64,000 bases of DNA from Dehalococcoides mccartyi 195 (GTDB lineage: Bacteria; Chloroflexota; Dehalococcoidia; Dehalococcoidales; Dehalococcoidaceae). The notes beneath the pieces are model-generated. The model was not told the origin of the DNA. It made no database searches and worked only from the letters and a program-made list of their open reading frames with translations. The stretch's first letter is position 1. Each line of letters begins with the position of its first letter. The translations under genes and the position numbers were made by a program. Shown in pieces: positions 1-8,926 of this stretch. The stretch covers positions 868,001 to 932,000 of the forward strand of contig NC_002936.3 in NCBI RefSeq assembly GCF_000011905.1. Reading direction: 5' to 3'.

Positions 1-697
1 ATGAGGCCGGAAAATTTGAAATAAGGTCATCTTTATAATCAAGAGGATAGCGGGCAATAAAACCCTTGGCGGTAGTGATAAGTGAACGGTGGCTGAGCAT
101 AGCCCCTTTCTGAAGGCCGGTTGTGCCGGAGGTGTAATAGATAAAGGCTATATCATCCGGCTTGGTAGCACCCAGCAGCTCTTCAAATAAGCCAGGGTGA
201 GCTTTTTCATATTCCTGCCCCAGCTTCACCACTTCTTTAAAGCTTATCAGCATGGGGTCATCGTAATTTTTAAGTCCTTTGGGGTCCCAGTAAATAATCT
301 TGGTAAGGTTTGGCAGTTCCGGCAGCAGCTCCAGAAATTTGTCAGCCTGTTCCTGGTCATTTACTACTGCTATTTTTACATCAGCATGACGGGCAATATA
401 TTTAACCTCGTCAGGGATAGAGTCCACATATATACCGGTGGGGATTGCACCTATGGCCTGGGCGGCAAATTCCGCCCAAAACCATTCGGGTTCGTTATCG
501 CCGATAATAGCCACCCGGTCAGCGGGTTTAGTCCCCAAACTGAGCAGCCCCAAACCGAAATACTTAACCGTACCGTAGTAATCACTCCAGGTATATTTCT
601 GCCATATACCCAGATTTTTCATACACATGGCGGGCTTATTGCCCCATTGCTCGGCGTTATTCTTTACCAGTTTGGGTATCGTGTCTACTTCGGCCAT
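1..697 (-). CDS. AMP-forming long-chain acyl-CoA synthetase, N-terminal part (cut by window edge)
   Basis: Reading the minus strand from an ATG at 697 gives 232 residues that run off the left edge. The protein opens with MAEVDTIPKLVKNNAEQWG, continues with a GDNEPEWFWAEFAAQAIGA stretch, and carries the adenylate-forming signature YYTSGTTGLQKGAMLSH, which binds ATP phosphate. This is the pattern of FadD-like acyl-CoA synthetases, which activate a carboxylic acid to its CoA thioester via an acyl-AMP. A GAGGGTG ribosome site lies just upstream. It is divergent from iorAB, whose products make or use aryl-acetyl-CoA, so an aryl or branched acid is a plausible substrate. Substrate specificity cannot be read from this fragment. 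Confidence 0.9.
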   Translation of the reverse strand, partial: MAEVDTIPKLVKNNAEQWGNKPAMCMKNLGIWQKYTWSDYYGTVKYFGLGLLSLGTKPADRVAIIGDNEPEWFWAEFAAQAIGAIPTGIYVDSIPDEVKYIARHADVKIAVVNDQEQADKFLELLPELPNLTKIIYWDPKGLKNYDDPMLISFKEVVKLGQEYEKAHPGLFEELLGATKPDDIAFIYYTSGTTGLQKGAMLSHRSLITTAKGFIARYPLDYKDDLISNFPAS

Positions 698-720
698 TGC
701 ACCCTCTTTATTTATCTGCC

Positions 721-915
721 AAAAAAACTTCACCTCCCGCTTGGGGGAGGTGAGCTTGTAAAACACTTTTGCTTATTTAAACCGGTCTACCTATTTTTAC
801 TTATCAACTGCCCCCGAAAGCGCACACAAAGTGCGCCCGGTAAACATGAAGTAAAAATAAGCATAGCCTGTGTATCTCATCGGCGTAGTGTAACACAGGT
901 ATAAATGTGTGTCAA
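721..915 (-). promoter_or_regulatory. Promoter and structured leader with intrinsic terminator (candidate attenuator) of the acyl-CoA synthetase
   Basis: On the minus strand TTGACA (910-915) and TACACT (887-892) are 17 bp apart. The transcript then has an 11-bp stem (849-859 with 792-802) enclosing a GCGCAC/GTGCGC hairpin (820-836), and then a 9-bp GC-rich hairpin (730-753) followed by seven U (721-727), only about 25 nt before the start codon. A 7-bp inverted repeat CCTGTGT/ACACAGG also straddles the -10 and +1 region. The terminator inside the leader implies attenuation. I do not recognise the aptamer class. Confidence 0.7.
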
Positions 916-971
916 ACCATAATATTTCCGCCGTACCTGAAAGCACACTCAAATATACATATCCCGCCTGA

Positions 972-1000
972 TTGACAAGCCGCAAGCTATTCATTATCCT
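972..1000 (+). promoter_or_regulatory. Sigma70-type promoter of iorAB
   Basis: TTGACA (972-977), a 17-bp spacer and TATCCT (995-1000) precede an AAGGGGAG ribosome site (1014-1021) and the TTG start at 1031. Confidence 0.75.
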
Positions 1001-1030
1001 AGAACTATTAGCCAAGGGGAGAACAAGGTC

Positions 1031-2827
1031 TTGAAAAAGCTATTATCCGGCAATGAAGCTTTAGCCTTAGGTGCATATAACGCAGGTCTTAAACTGGCTG
1101 CTGCCTATCCCGGCACCCCCAGTACCGAAATAATGGAAAATCTGGCCAGATTTCCGGATATAAATACCCAGTGGTCATCTAACGAAGCTGTAGCCGTAGA
1201 AGTGGCAACCGGCGCATCTTATACCGGGGTGAGGGCTTTGGCGGCTATGAAACATGTGGGCTTAAACGTAGCCGCAGATGCCTTTATGGCTGCATCCACC
1301 ACCGGGGTAAAGGGCGGCTTGGTCATAGTAGTAGCAGATGACCCCGGCATACACTCCTCCCAGAACGAACAGGATACCCGCCACTATGCCCGGCTTTCTA
1401 AAATGCCGGTGCTAGAGCCGTCAAACAGTCAGGAAGCCTATGATTTTATGGCTTTGGCTTTTGAACTGAGCGAACATTTTGATACGCCGGTAATTCTGCG
1501 CAGCACCACCCGTGTTTCCCATTCCAGCTCTCTGGTGGAAACTTCTGCTGAAAAACAACCCGCAGCCCAGGCTGCGTTTAAACATGATACCGCCAAACTG
1601 GTGATGGTACCCACCGCTGCCCGGGTACGCTGGCCGAAGGTGCTTAAAAGGGAAGAACTGATAGGCGAATATGCCGAAAACTGCCCTTGTAACCAGTACA
1701 TACCCGGAAATGCCAAACTGGGTATCATAAGCAGCGGCATTGCCTTTCAATATGCTAAAGAGGTTTTCCCTGAAGCTTCATTTTTAAAGCTGGGCATGAC
1801 CTACCCTTTACCTAAAAACCTTATAAAAGAGTTCAGCCAGAGTGTTGAAACTATATTTGTGGTGGAAGAACTGGATTCGGTTCTTGAAGATTCCCTGTGC
1901 CGCATGGGCATATCCGTAATAGGTAAAAAATACATACCCCGCAGCGGCGAACTTAACCCGGATATAATCTGGGCTGCGGCAATCAAAGCGGGCATACTGC
2001 CTGAGATTAAAGACACTCTGCCAAAAATAAATACCCCGGACTTTCCCAAGCGGCCGCCGCTTTTGTGTGCGGGCTGCCCGCATACCGGCATATTTTTTAC
2101 CCTCAGCACTCTGGGACAGCGTTCGGCTCTGCCCGGAAAGCCAAAGCGTGAACCCAAGCTGGTGCTTTCGGGTGACATAGGCTGCTATACCCTGGGGGCT
2201 TATCCGCCGCTTTCGGCCATGGATACCTGCGGCTGTATGGGCGGAAGTATCAGCCAGGCAGTGGGCATGGAAAAAGCCGGCCTTGGCGAACCCGTTATAG
2301 CCATTATCGGTGACTCCACCTTTATGCATTCCGGCATAAACGGTCTGATTAACGCCGTTTACAACCAGTCAAAGATAACCATACTGATACTGGATAACCG
2401 CACTACCGCCATGACCGGGCATCAGGGAAACCCCGGCTGCGGCATTGCGGCAAACGGCCAAACCGTTACCGAGGTAAATTTAGAAGAACTGGTCAGAGGT
2501 GCCGGGATAAAAAACCTGCAGGTCTTGCCCGCTTTTGACCTGAAAGCTTTGAGAAACGGGCTGAAAAATGCCATATCCAGCGGCGAGCTGAACGTGATAA
2601 TTGTACGCGGAGAGTGTAATGTCATCTGCCGGAAACGCTCCCTGCCAAATACCATAGACACCAGCCTGTGCAACAGGTGTGATGCCTGCCTGCTTTTAGG
2701 CTGTCCGGCTATACAGCGTGACGGTGACAAACTCTTTATAGACCCAGGCCTTTGCACCGGCAGTAATTGCAACCTGTGCTCCCAGGTCTGCCCCCAAAAA
2801 GCCATTAAAACCAATGAGGCGGCGTAA
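1031..2827 (+). CDS. iorA: Indolepyruvate:ferredoxin oxidoreductase, alpha subunit
   Basis: 598 residues, the usual length for IorA. The enzyme oxidatively decarboxylates aryl-pyruvates from aromatic amino acids to aryl-acetyl-CoA and reduces ferredoxin in the cytoplasm. The N-terminal pyrimidine-binding domain begins GNEALALGAYNAGLKLAAAY. The central thiamine-diphosphate domain has GDIGCYTLG and IIGDSTFMHSGINGLINA. The C-terminus holds two [4Fe-4S] motifs (CNRCDACLLLGCP and CTGSNCNLCSQVCP), as in ferredoxin-linked enzymes. The TTG start is chosen for its strong ribosome site 9 nt upstream. iorB follows immediately. Confidence 0.95.
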   Translation: MKKLLSGNEALALGAYNAGLKLAAAYPGTPSTEIMENLARFPDINTQWSSNEAVAVEVATGASYTGVRALAAMKHVGLNVAADAFMAASTTGVKGGLVIVVADDPGIHSSQNEQDTRHYARLSKMPVLEPSNSQEAYDFMALAFELSEHFDTPVILRSTTRVSHSSSLVETSAEKQPAAQAAFKHDTAKLVMVPTAARVRWPKVLKREELIGEYAENCPCNQYIPGNAKLGIISSGIAFQYAKEVFPEASFLKLGMTYPLPKNLIKEFSQSVETIFVVEELDSVLEDSLCRMGISVIGKKYIPRSGELNPDIIWAAAIKAGILPEIKDTLPKINTPDFPKRPPLLCAGCPHTGIFFTLSTLGQRSALPGKPKREPKLVLSGDIGCYTLGAYPPLSAMDTCGCMGGSISQAVGMEKAGLGEPVIAIIGDSTFMHSGINGLINAVYNQSKITILILDNRTTAMTGHQGNPGCGIAANGQTVTEVNLEELVRGAGIKNLQVLPAFDLKALRNGLKNAISSGELNVIIVRGECNVICRKRSLPNTIDTSLCNRCDACLLLGCPAIQRDGDKLFIDPGLCTGSNCNLCSQVCPQKAIKTNEAA

Positions 2828-2831
2828 ACTT

Positions 2832-3416
2832 ATGAAAAAGTTTGGTATATTGATTGTAGGCGTGGGCGGACAGGGGGTAATACTGGCCAGCAATATTCTG
2901 TGTGATGCGGCCATGGCTGCCGGTTATGATGTCAAAAAGACAGATACTTTGGGCATGGCACAACGCGGCGGGAGTGTAGTCAGCCACCTGCGTTTTGATA
3001 AAGAAGTATCCTCCCCCCTTATCCCGCAGGGACAGACTGATTTGATAATTGCCTTTGAAAAACTGGAGGCCGCCCGCTATATGGAGTATCTGGGCAAACA
3101 GACTAAAGCCGTTATCAATGATATGGCCATGCCCCCGGCCTCAATAAGCCTGGGCATTGCAGAATACCCTTCAGATGCCGAAATACTTGAGGGGTATAAA
3201 CAAATGGGCATAAAAGCAGATTTTATAGCCGCTAACCAGGCAGTCAAAGAGCTTGGGAATGCCAAAATGCTGAATATTTACCTGCTGGGATATGCCGCCA
3301 GTTATCTGCCCTTTGACCACGAGATACTAGCCGGGGCTATAAAAAAGCGTTTGCCCCCAAAGTTACTTGAGGGCAATTTGAAAGCATTTGCCGCCGGATA
3401 CGCGGCTTCACGCTAG
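2832..3416 (+). CDS. iorB: Indolepyruvate:ferredoxin oxidoreductase, beta subunit
   Basis: 195 residues from ATG 2832 (MKKFGILIVGVGGQGVILAS), the typical gamma/beta-fold start of 2-oxoacid:ferredoxin oxidoreductases with the GVGGQG motif. It forms the heterodimeric enzyme with IorA, probably binding CoA. An in-frame ATG at 2814 would overlap the iorA stop and add MRRRKL, a sequence not typical of the family; I prefer 2832, 4 nt after the iorA stop, by translational coupling. Convergent with the CBS-domain gene, 6 bp away. Confidence 0.93.
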   Translation: MKKFGILIVGVGGQGVILASNILCDAAMAAGYDVKKTDTLGMAQRGGSVVSHLRFDKEVSSPLIPQGQTDLIIAFEKLEAARYMEYLGKQTKAVINDMAMPPASISLGIAEYPSDAEILEGYKQMGIKADFIAANQAVKELGNAKMLNIYLLGYAASYLPFDHEILAGAIKKRLPPKLLEGNLKAFAAGYAASR

Positions 3417-3422
3417 GTAAAA

Positions 3423-3911
3423 CTAGTTTGTAGTGCAGGTATTATCAGATTCGGCGGTCTCAATATCCACCATCAGCTTGGAAAGCAAATCTGAAATCCT
3501 GAGTTCGCCCACCAGCTTGCCAGCGTCATCTACTACCGGTATTTCCACCATTTCCTTTTCGGCCATCAGGTTTACGGCATGGGCAATGGTATCGCCCTGC
3601 TTGACGCTGATAATTTCGGAAGTTATTTCTTTAATAGTGCATGACTGGCTGAGACGCAGCACCTCAAAGGCATCCGAGCGGGTAACAATGTGCTTTTCAG
3701 ACACGATATTCAGCTTCACTTTTACCCACTCAAGCAGCTGCTTAAGCTTAACAATCCCGGTCAAAACGCCATCTTTATTGACCACAAAAAGGACGTGGGT
3801 ATGGGTATGCGAAGCAAAAGCCTTTATGGCATACTCAATACCCATATCATCCCGGACCATCCGCTTCTCAGATATTTTTTCACACAGTTCACTGACTATA
3901 ACGTTTTCCAA
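3423..3911 (-). CDS. CBS-domain pair protein
   Basis: 162 residues from a TTG start preceded by GTGAGGGA. Two CBS modules make up almost the whole protein: one near residues 5-70 (VLFVVNKDGVLTGIVKLKQLL) and one near 90-150 (MVEIPVVDDAGKLVGELRISDLL). Such stand-alone pairs bind adenosine nucleotides and act as sensors for a partner. It is the last gene of the nifU-like/zinc-ribbon operon, 14 nt after its neighbour. No partner can be named. Confidence 0.85.
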   Translation of the reverse strand: MENVIVSELCEKISEKRMVRDDMGIEYAIKAFASHTHTHVLFVVNKDGVLTGIVKLKQLLEWVKVKLNIVSEKHIVTRSDAFEVLRLSQSCTIKEITSEIISVKQGDTIAHAVNLMAEKEMVEIPVVDDAGKLVGELRISDLLSKLMVDIETAESDNTCTTN

Positions 3912-3925
3912 AATCCCTCACCCGT

Positions 3926-4126
3926 CTATTTTTCTTTTTGTCCGGTCATCTCTGCCTGGCAATGGGGACAAAATGCTTCCCCCCGCCCGACCAACCCGCC
4001 ACAAGCCGGACAGTAAAAAAGTGACAGCTTGCAGGCCTTGCAGAAAGGCATACGCGCTTCCGCTTCGGTAGCAATATCACAGTATGGGCAAGCAGTCGGA
4101 TTTTTAGCAGAATTTGAATGTGTCAT
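3926..4126 (-). CDS. Small double zinc-ribbon protein
   Basis: 66 residues from ATG 4126, which follows the nifU-like stop by one base (TAATATG) and has an AGAGG ribosome site. Three CxxC pairs are seen: CPYC, FCKAC/YCPAC and FCPHC, giving two to three metal-binding knuckles of the DZANK/zinc-ribbon type. Function unknown. Coupling to a NifU-like scaffold suggests a role in Fe-S or metal handling, which is an inference. Confidence 0.8.
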   Translation of the reverse strand: MTHSNSAKNPTACPYCDIATEAEARMPFCKACKLSLFYCPACGGLVGRGEAFCPHCQAEMTGQKEK

Positions 4127-4127
4127 A

Positions 4128-4511
4128 TTAACCTCTGGCCTGAACTTTGCTTTTATAATCAGCAATAGCGCTGTGCAGGGCCTGGGGGCCCATCTGGGAA
4201 CAATGGCTGCGGTTCTGCGGCAGCCCCTTAATCTCAGCCTCTACTGCCTTGTTATCAATTTTCATAGCTTCTTCAATTGTTTTATCGGTAGCCATCAGGC
4301 TTACCAGACTGGATATAGCCACAGCTGCCCCGCAGCCGTAAGTTTTAAATTTCACTTCCACCAGACGGTTATCTTTTACCCTTATGTAAAATTCGGTAAC
4401 ATCTCCGCAAATGTCATTTCCGGCTCTGCCTATGCCGTCAGGATTTTCCATTTCACCCGAATTAAGAGGATTCACAAAGTATTCCATCACCTTTTCAAAG
4501 TAAAAAGCCAT
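4128..4511 (-). CDS. NifU/IscU-like iron-sulfur cluster scaffold
   Basis: 127 residues, the length of a one-domain IscU/NifU N-terminal scaffold. It has MEYFVNPLNSGEMENPDG and three cysteines in family positions: NDICGD, KTYGCGAAVA and RSHCSQMG. These with the aspartate in CGD assemble a transient [2Fe-2S] cluster. ATG 4511 follows AAGGGGATGG. First gene of an operon with the zinc-ribbon and CBS proteins. No IscS/NifS gene is beside it, so the sulfur donor must be elsewhere. Confidence 0.9.
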   Translation of the reverse strand: MAFYFEKVMEYFVNPLNSGEMENPDGIGRAGNDICGDVTEFYIRVKDNRLVEVKFKTYGCGAAVAISSLVSLMATDKTIEEAMKIDNKAVEAEIKGLPQNRSHCSQMGPQALHSAIADYKSKVQARG

Positions 4512-4540
4512 TTTCCATCCCCTTTTCCCCGGATACTACT

Positions 4541-4569
4541 AGGATAACAACTGAAAAGCCAAAAATCAA
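4541..4569 (-). promoter_or_regulatory. Promoter of the nifU-like operon
   Basis: On the minus strand TTGATT (4564-4569), a 17-bp spacer ending in TGT, and TATCCT (4541-4546): an extended -10 with the same -10 hexamer as the iorAB promoter. Confidence 0.6.
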
Positions 4570-4630
4570 AATCCCAGCCTTTATATAATTTTAACACATA
4601 CTTTTGGAGCTTAACAGTCAAATCTGAAAT

Positions 4631-4650
4631 CATATCTGATATGCTATAAT
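4631..4650 (+). promoter_or_regulatory. Extended -10 promoter with overlapping palindrome, upstream of the copper-ATPase operon
   Basis: TGC followed by TATAAT (4645-4650) forms an extended -10; no good -35 is present. The palindrome CATATC-T-GATATG (4631-4643) lies directly against the -10. Placement of a palindrome in the spacer of a metal-ATPase operon is typical of a metal-sensor operator (ArsR, CsoR or MerR class). Confidence 0.55.
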
Positions 4651-4690
4651 ATTATATGATATTAATAAATATGCCGAGGAGGCCAAAACC

Positions 4691-4933
4691 ATGATGTTTG
4701 ACTGGTCAAGTGCCGGCTGGGGCTGGATGTTTTTCGGCGGTATTTTCATGCTGATTTTCTGGTGCGCCATTATCGGCCTAATTATCTGGGGTATTGTTCA
4801 GCTTGTCCGGAAAGGGCAGCCCTCATCTTCAGCCACTAAAACCCATTACATGGAAACTTTGAAAGAACGCTACGCCAAAGGTGAAATAAGTAAAGAAGAG
4901 TTTGACCAAATGAAGAAAGACCTTTTGTCATAA
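4691..4933 (+). CDS. Small membrane protein with C-terminal SHOCT domain
   Basis: 80 residues. One hydrophobic segment spans about residues 10-39 ([20 protein letters not shown]), followed by a basic linker and a SHOCT motif near the end ([20 protein letters not shown]). SHOCT proteins are short oligomerising membrane proteins of unclear job. CGAGGAGG precedes the ATG. The stop is 11 nt before copA, so the two are probably co-transcribed and the protein may assist copper export. Confidence 0.85.
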   Translation: MMFDWSSAGWGWMFFGGIFMLIFWCAIIGLIIWGIVQLVRKGQPSSSATKTHYMETLKERYAKGEISKEEFDQMKKDLLS

Positions 4934-4944
4934 GCTTAAAAATA

Positions 4945-7431
4945 ATGCCTGAAAAGAACCTGCCGGATACTTTGCCAAAGATAATCATGGGTATAAGCGG
5001 TATGTCATGTACCAGATGCGCCGCCAGTATAGAAGCGCGTTTGTCAAAAACAGACGGGATAACAGACCCCAAACTGAATTTTGCCTCCGCCAAACTTATA
5101 TTCAGCTATGACCCGGCCGTTATCAGCCTGGCAGATATTAAATCTATTATTTCGGGCTTGGGTTACGGCGTTATCAGCCGCAAATCCATTTTCCCCATAA
5201 AGGGCCTCCACTGTGCTTCCTGCGTAGCCAGAGCCGAAAAAGCCCTGAAGAACACAAACGGGGTTCTCAGTGCCAGTGTAAACCTGGCTAATCAGACTGC
5301 CAATGTGGAGTATCTGGATTTTATTTCCTACCGTGAACTCAGCCAAGCCATAAAAAACACCGGCTACGAACTGCTGTCGGAAGAAACACCCCAAAACGAG
5401 CTTAACAGCTCGGAAAATGCCGAAACCCGCAAACTGCAACAGGAACTTACAGTTGCTCTGGTGCTGGGAATAAGCCTTATGATTATAGGATTCCTGCCAG
5501 CCTTTGGCGGCAAGGAATTTATTATGTTCTTGCTGGCTACGCCCGTGCAGTTCTGGGCTGGGCTGCGTTTTTACCGCGGGGCATTTGCCGCCCTGAAAAA
5601 CCGCACCTCGGACATGAATACTCTTATCGCCCTGGGTACTTCTGCAGCTTACCTGTACAGCCTGACTGCTTTGGTATTCCCCTCAATATTTGATTCACCG
5701 CTGCTGGAAAAGCACCTTTACTTTGATACCTCCGCCATGATTATCGCCCTTATCCTGACCGGGCGTTTTCTGGAAGCCCGTGCCAAAGGGCGCACCTCTG
5801 ATGCCATCCGCCGTCTGGTCGGCCTTCAGCCAAGTACCGCTTCAATTATCCGGGACGGCAAGGAAATACTGGTGGGCATCAGCGAAGTGGTGGCTGGAGA
5901 TAAAATTGTTATCCGTCCGGGGGAACGGCTGCCGGTTGACGGGCTGATATTGGAAGGCTATTCCAGCCTGGACGAATCTATGGTAACCGGAGAGAGTATA
6001 CCGGCTGAAAAAAAAGCCGGGGATTATGTTATCGGCGGTACGTTTAATCAAACCGGCGCATTTACTTACGAAGCTCAAAAAGTAGGGGCGGATACCGCCC
6101 TGGCCAGGATAATCCGGCTGGTTGAGGAAGCTCAGGGAAGCAAAGCCCCTATCCAGCGTCTGGCGGACAAAATAGCCTCGGTATTTGTACCGGCGGTTAT
6201 CAGTATAGCCATACTGACCTTTGTGTTCTGGCTGGTATTCGGGCCAGAGCCATCTTTTACCTATGCCGCTTTAAATATGATAGCCGTACTTGTTATTGCC
6301 TGCCCGTGTGCTTTGGGGCTGGCCACACCCACCGCTTTAATTGTGGGTATGGGCAAAGGGGCTGAAAACGGAATACTTATCCGCAGTGCGGTGGCACTGG
6401 AGAAAATGCATAAACTGGATACAATTGTACTGGATAAAACGGGTACTCTTACCCGCGGCAAACCGGTGCTAAGCAATCTGGTAAGCCATACCATGGATAA
6501 AGATTCCTTCTTAACCCTGGTAGCCTCTGCCGAACAGTTTTCCGAACACCCTCTGGCCAAAGCAGTGGTAAAAGAGGCTGCGCGCAAAAAACTAAAGATT
6601 ACCTCCTCGTCAGAGTTTTCCGCCCTGCCCGGTGCGGGGTTAAAAGCCACTGTTAGCGGCAAACAAATACTCATCGGCAACGCAAACCTGATGCAGTCAA
6701 ACCGGATATCCCTTGCTGAATACCAATCTGAGGCTGACAAGCTCTGGGAAGCCGGGGAAAACCTTATTTTCGTGGCAGCGGACGGCAAACTTGAGGGTAT
6801 GGTGGCGGTACGGGATATATTAAAACGCGAATCCCAGGCGGTGGTAGCCGAACTCAAGGCAAATAAACTCCGCACTATTATGCTCACCGGTGACAACCAG
6901 AGGGCAGCCAAACGCATTGCAGACGAACTTGGCTTGGACCAGTATATATCTGAGGTAAAGCCTGAAGACAAATCAAGGCTGGTACAGGAACTGCAAGACC
7001 AAGGTCACTTTGTAGCTATGGTGGGAGACGGTATAAATGATGCCCCGGCACTGGCAAAGGCAGACGTAGGCATAGCCATAGGCACCGGCACTGATATAGC
7101 TATGGAAACCGGTGATATCACCCTTATCTCAGGTGATTTATTCGGTCTTACCAAAGCTATCGTCCTTAGCAAGGCAACTTTTAATACTATCCGCCAAAAT
7201 CTTTTCTGGGCTTTTTTCTACAATATTATCCTGATACCCGTGGCAGCCGGGGTACTCTACCTGTTTTTAAGCCACAGCGGTGTCCCCCAATCCCTTCATT
7301 TCTTCCTGGGAGAATACGGATTTTTAAACCCCATACTGGCAGCTCTGGCCATGGCCGTCAGCTCTCTGACTGTAGTCAGCAATTCCCTCCGCCTGCGCAG
7401 GGTAAAACTAAATACTTATCTAAAGCAATAA
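4945..7431 (+). CDS. copA: Copper-translocating P1B-type ATPase
   Basis: 828 residues. Two N-terminal heavy-metal domains carry [10 protein letters not shown] and [10 protein letters not shown]. The membrane ion site is CPC ([13 protein letters not shown]), the phosphorylated aspartate lies in [11 protein letters not shown], and the hinge is [20 protein letters not shown]. The CPC motif and HP loop ([10 protein letters not shown]) identify a Cu(I) exporter. There is no clear ribosome site before ATG 4945, so translation is likely coupled to the SHOCT gene. The palindrome at 4631 could make the operon copper-responsive. Confidence 0.95.
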   Translation: MPEKNLPDTLPKIIMGISGMSCTRCAASIEARLSKTDGITDPKLNFASAKLIFSYDPAVISLADIKSIISGLGYGVISRKSIFPIKGLHCASCVARAEKALKNTNGVLSASVNLANQTANVEYLDFISYRELSQAIKNTGYELLSEETPQNELNSSENAETRKLQQELTVALVLGISLMIIGFLPAFGGKEFIMFLLATPVQFWAGLRFYRGAFAALKNRTSDMNTLIALGTSAAYLYSLTALVFPSIFDSPLLEKHLYFDTSAMIIALILTGRFLEARAKGRTSDAIRRLVGLQPSTASIIRDGKEILVGISEVVAGDKIVIRPGERLPVDGLILEGYSSLDESMVTGESIPAEKKAGDYVIGGTFNQTGAFTYEAQKVGADTALARIIRLVEEAQGSKAPIQRLADKIASVFVPAVISIAILTFVFWLVFGPEPSFTYAALNMIAVLVIACPCALGLATPTALIVGMGKGAENGILIRSAVALEKMHKLDTIVLDKTGTLTRGKPVLSNLVSHTMDKDSFLTLVASAEQFSEHPLAKAVVKEAARKKLKITSSSEFSALPGAGLKATVSGKQILIGNANLMQSNRISLAEYQSEADKLWEAGENLIFVAADGKLEGMVAVRDILKRESQAVVAELKANKLRTIMLTGDNQRAAKRIADELGLDQYISEVKPEDKSRLVQELQDQGHFVAMVGDGINDAPALAKADVGIAIGTGTDIAMETGDITLISGDLFGLTKAIVLSKATFNTIRQNLFWAFFYNIILIPVAAGVLYLFLSHSGVPQSLHFFLGEYGFLNPILAALAMAVSSLTVVSNSLRLRRVKLNTYLKQ

Positions 7432-7458
7432 CACACCCGTTATAAGTATTGATACGTA

Positions 7459-7488
7459 TTGAGACATTTTTACCGGCATGGCATACTT
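7459..7488 (+). promoter_or_regulatory. Possible hsp20 promoter
   Basis: TTGAGA (7459-7464) and ATACTT (7483-7488) are 18 bp apart, upstream of an AAAAGGAGG ribosome site. No CIRCE-type repeat is seen. Confidence 0.4.
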
Positions 7489-7526
7489 TTATATAAGGAG
7501 AGAGCGGGCGAAAAGGAGGTTTGATT

Positions 7527-8015
7527 ATGACTCTGGAAAGATGGCAACCGGGTTGGTCACTGCGTCCCTGGCGTCCTTTCCGAGAAATACTCAGTCCCGG
7601 CCTTTGGAGTATGCTAGCTAACGAACGTGACTGGCTGCCGGCTACCGAAATGCTGGAGCTTAAGGACAAATATCTGATAAAGGCAGAGATGCCCGGCATA
7701 AATGAAGAGGATATTGAAGTTTCGGTATCAGATAACGTACTTACCATCAAAGGCGAAAAAAAGTACACCAGCGAAGTATCTGAGGAAAATTATTACTTCA
7801 GTGAAAGAAGTTACGGCAGTTTCTCACGCTCTATGACCCTGCCCAACAATACCAGCATCCAGAATATTGCAGCCACGCTGGATAACGGCATCTTGGAAAT
7901 CAGCATACCCAAGGTATCCGAAGCTAAGGCTAAGAAGGTTTCGGTGACCAAGGCCGCCAAAACCAGAAAAGCCAACATAAATACCAAACCAGGCAATCCA
8001 AAAACCAAATCCTGA
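7527..8015 (+). CDS. Hsp20 small heat-shock protein
   Basis: 162 residues from ATG 7527, placed 7 nt after a very strong AAAAGGAGG; the TTG two codons upstream is rejected for spacing. The alpha-crystallin domain covers about residues 40-135, with KAEMPGINEEDIEVSVSDN and the C-terminal LDNGILEISIPK. The tail is lysine-rich. It is an ATP-independent holdase that keeps unfolded proteins soluble. It lies with ferritin-like and superoxide dismutase genes, suggesting a general stress block. Confidence 0.93.
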   Translation: MTLERWQPGWSLRPWRPFREILSPGLWSMLANERDWLPATEMLELKDKYLIKAEMPGINEEDIEVSVSDNVLTIKGEKKYTSEVSEENYYFSERSYGSFSRSMTLPNNTSIQNIAATLDNGILEISIPKVSEAKAKKVSVTKAAKTRKANINTKPGNPKTKS

Positions 8016-8069
8016 CCATACTTAGATAGACTGCCCGCTCTGAATAATACCGCTAAGAAAGGACTCCGG

Positions 8070-8897
8070 ATGGATAGACCCAAGATTATTGAGCTGCTTA
8101 ATAGAGATATGGAAGATGAACACGGAGCTATTATCCAGTATCTGGGTCATGCCTACGCTATAGGTGAAGGAGAGACAGCCTGCGAGATAGAAGCTATTGC
8201 CCGTGAAGAAATGCGCCATCTGGATTGGCTGGCAGAGGCCATTACAGATTTGGGCGGAGAACCCAGCTTCAAACGGGGCATGATGGATATGACCGGCCAA
8301 ACTGTATCCGAATGGATGCAGGCCAATATAGGGCTGGAGAACGGTGCTATCGCTCAGTACCGTGAACATATAAGGCTGATTGACGACCCTAAAATAAAGC
8401 GTTTGCTTATGCGTATCCTTTCGGACGAGGAATCCCATCAGAGGGACTTTAAACACTTTGCCGAGAAGACACTACGGGAAAAGATGGCCGACAAGCGCGG
8501 GAATGCCACCGGTACTACTGCTGAAAACCTGAGCTGGGGCATAAAACATGAATACACAGTTATCCTTCAGTATCTGCTCCAGTCTTATGCCGCCAAAAAT
8601 GAGGAAACCCGGAAAGAGCTCCAGGACCAGGCCATAAACGAAATGCAGCACATGGGCTGGCTTGCAGAAAAAATGATAGACAAAAAAGGTTTTCCGCATC
8701 TGGAACATGGTAAAATTGAACAAACCCTTGAACACAACAAGATGCTCAAGGCAGATATAGAACTGGAACACAAGGTGGCTGACAAATACGACCAATCCGC
8801 TATCCAGTCAACCGAAAGTGACGTAAAAGAATTATTCAAAAAACTTTCAGCCCATGAACGCTACCATGCCGAAGTATTTAAAGACCTGTTAGAATAA
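8070..8897 (+). CDS. Tandem ferritin-like (double four-helix bundle) protein
   Basis: 275 residues, about twice a bacterioferritin domain. Residues 1-140 and 150-275 are internal repeats: MEDEHGAIIQYLGHAYA matches IKHEYTVILQYLLQSYA, and AREEMRHLDWLAEAI matches AINEMQHMGWLAEKM. Each half keeps ExxH metal-ligand motifs (EMRH, DEESH; EMQH, HERYH). Ferritin-like bundles bind a di-iron centre for iron storage or oxidant removal. An AAAGGA site precedes the ATG. The sod gene is 29 nt downstream, supporting a role against reactive oxygen. Exact activity unknown. Confidence 0.88.
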   Translation: MDRPKIIELLNRDMEDEHGAIIQYLGHAYAIGEGETACEIEAIAREEMRHLDWLAEAITDLGGEPSFKRGMMDMTGQTVSEWMQANIGLENGAIAQYREHIRLIDDPKIKRLLMRILSDEESHQRDFKHFAEKTLREKMADKRGNATGTTAENLSWGIKHEYTVILQYLLQSYAAKNEETRKELQDQAINEMQHMGWLAEKMIDKKGFPHLEHGKIEQTLEHNKMLKADIELEHKVADKYDQSAIQSTESDVKELFKKLSAHERYHAEVFKDLLE

Positions 8898-8926
8898 AAT
8901 ATATTATTATTGCGGAGGGATTTGTT

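Noticed and set aside
197-904. 235-codon plus-strand frame over the acyl-CoA synthetase
   Set aside because: Antisense to a gene with a clear adenylate-forming motif; no ribosome site and no recognisable domain.
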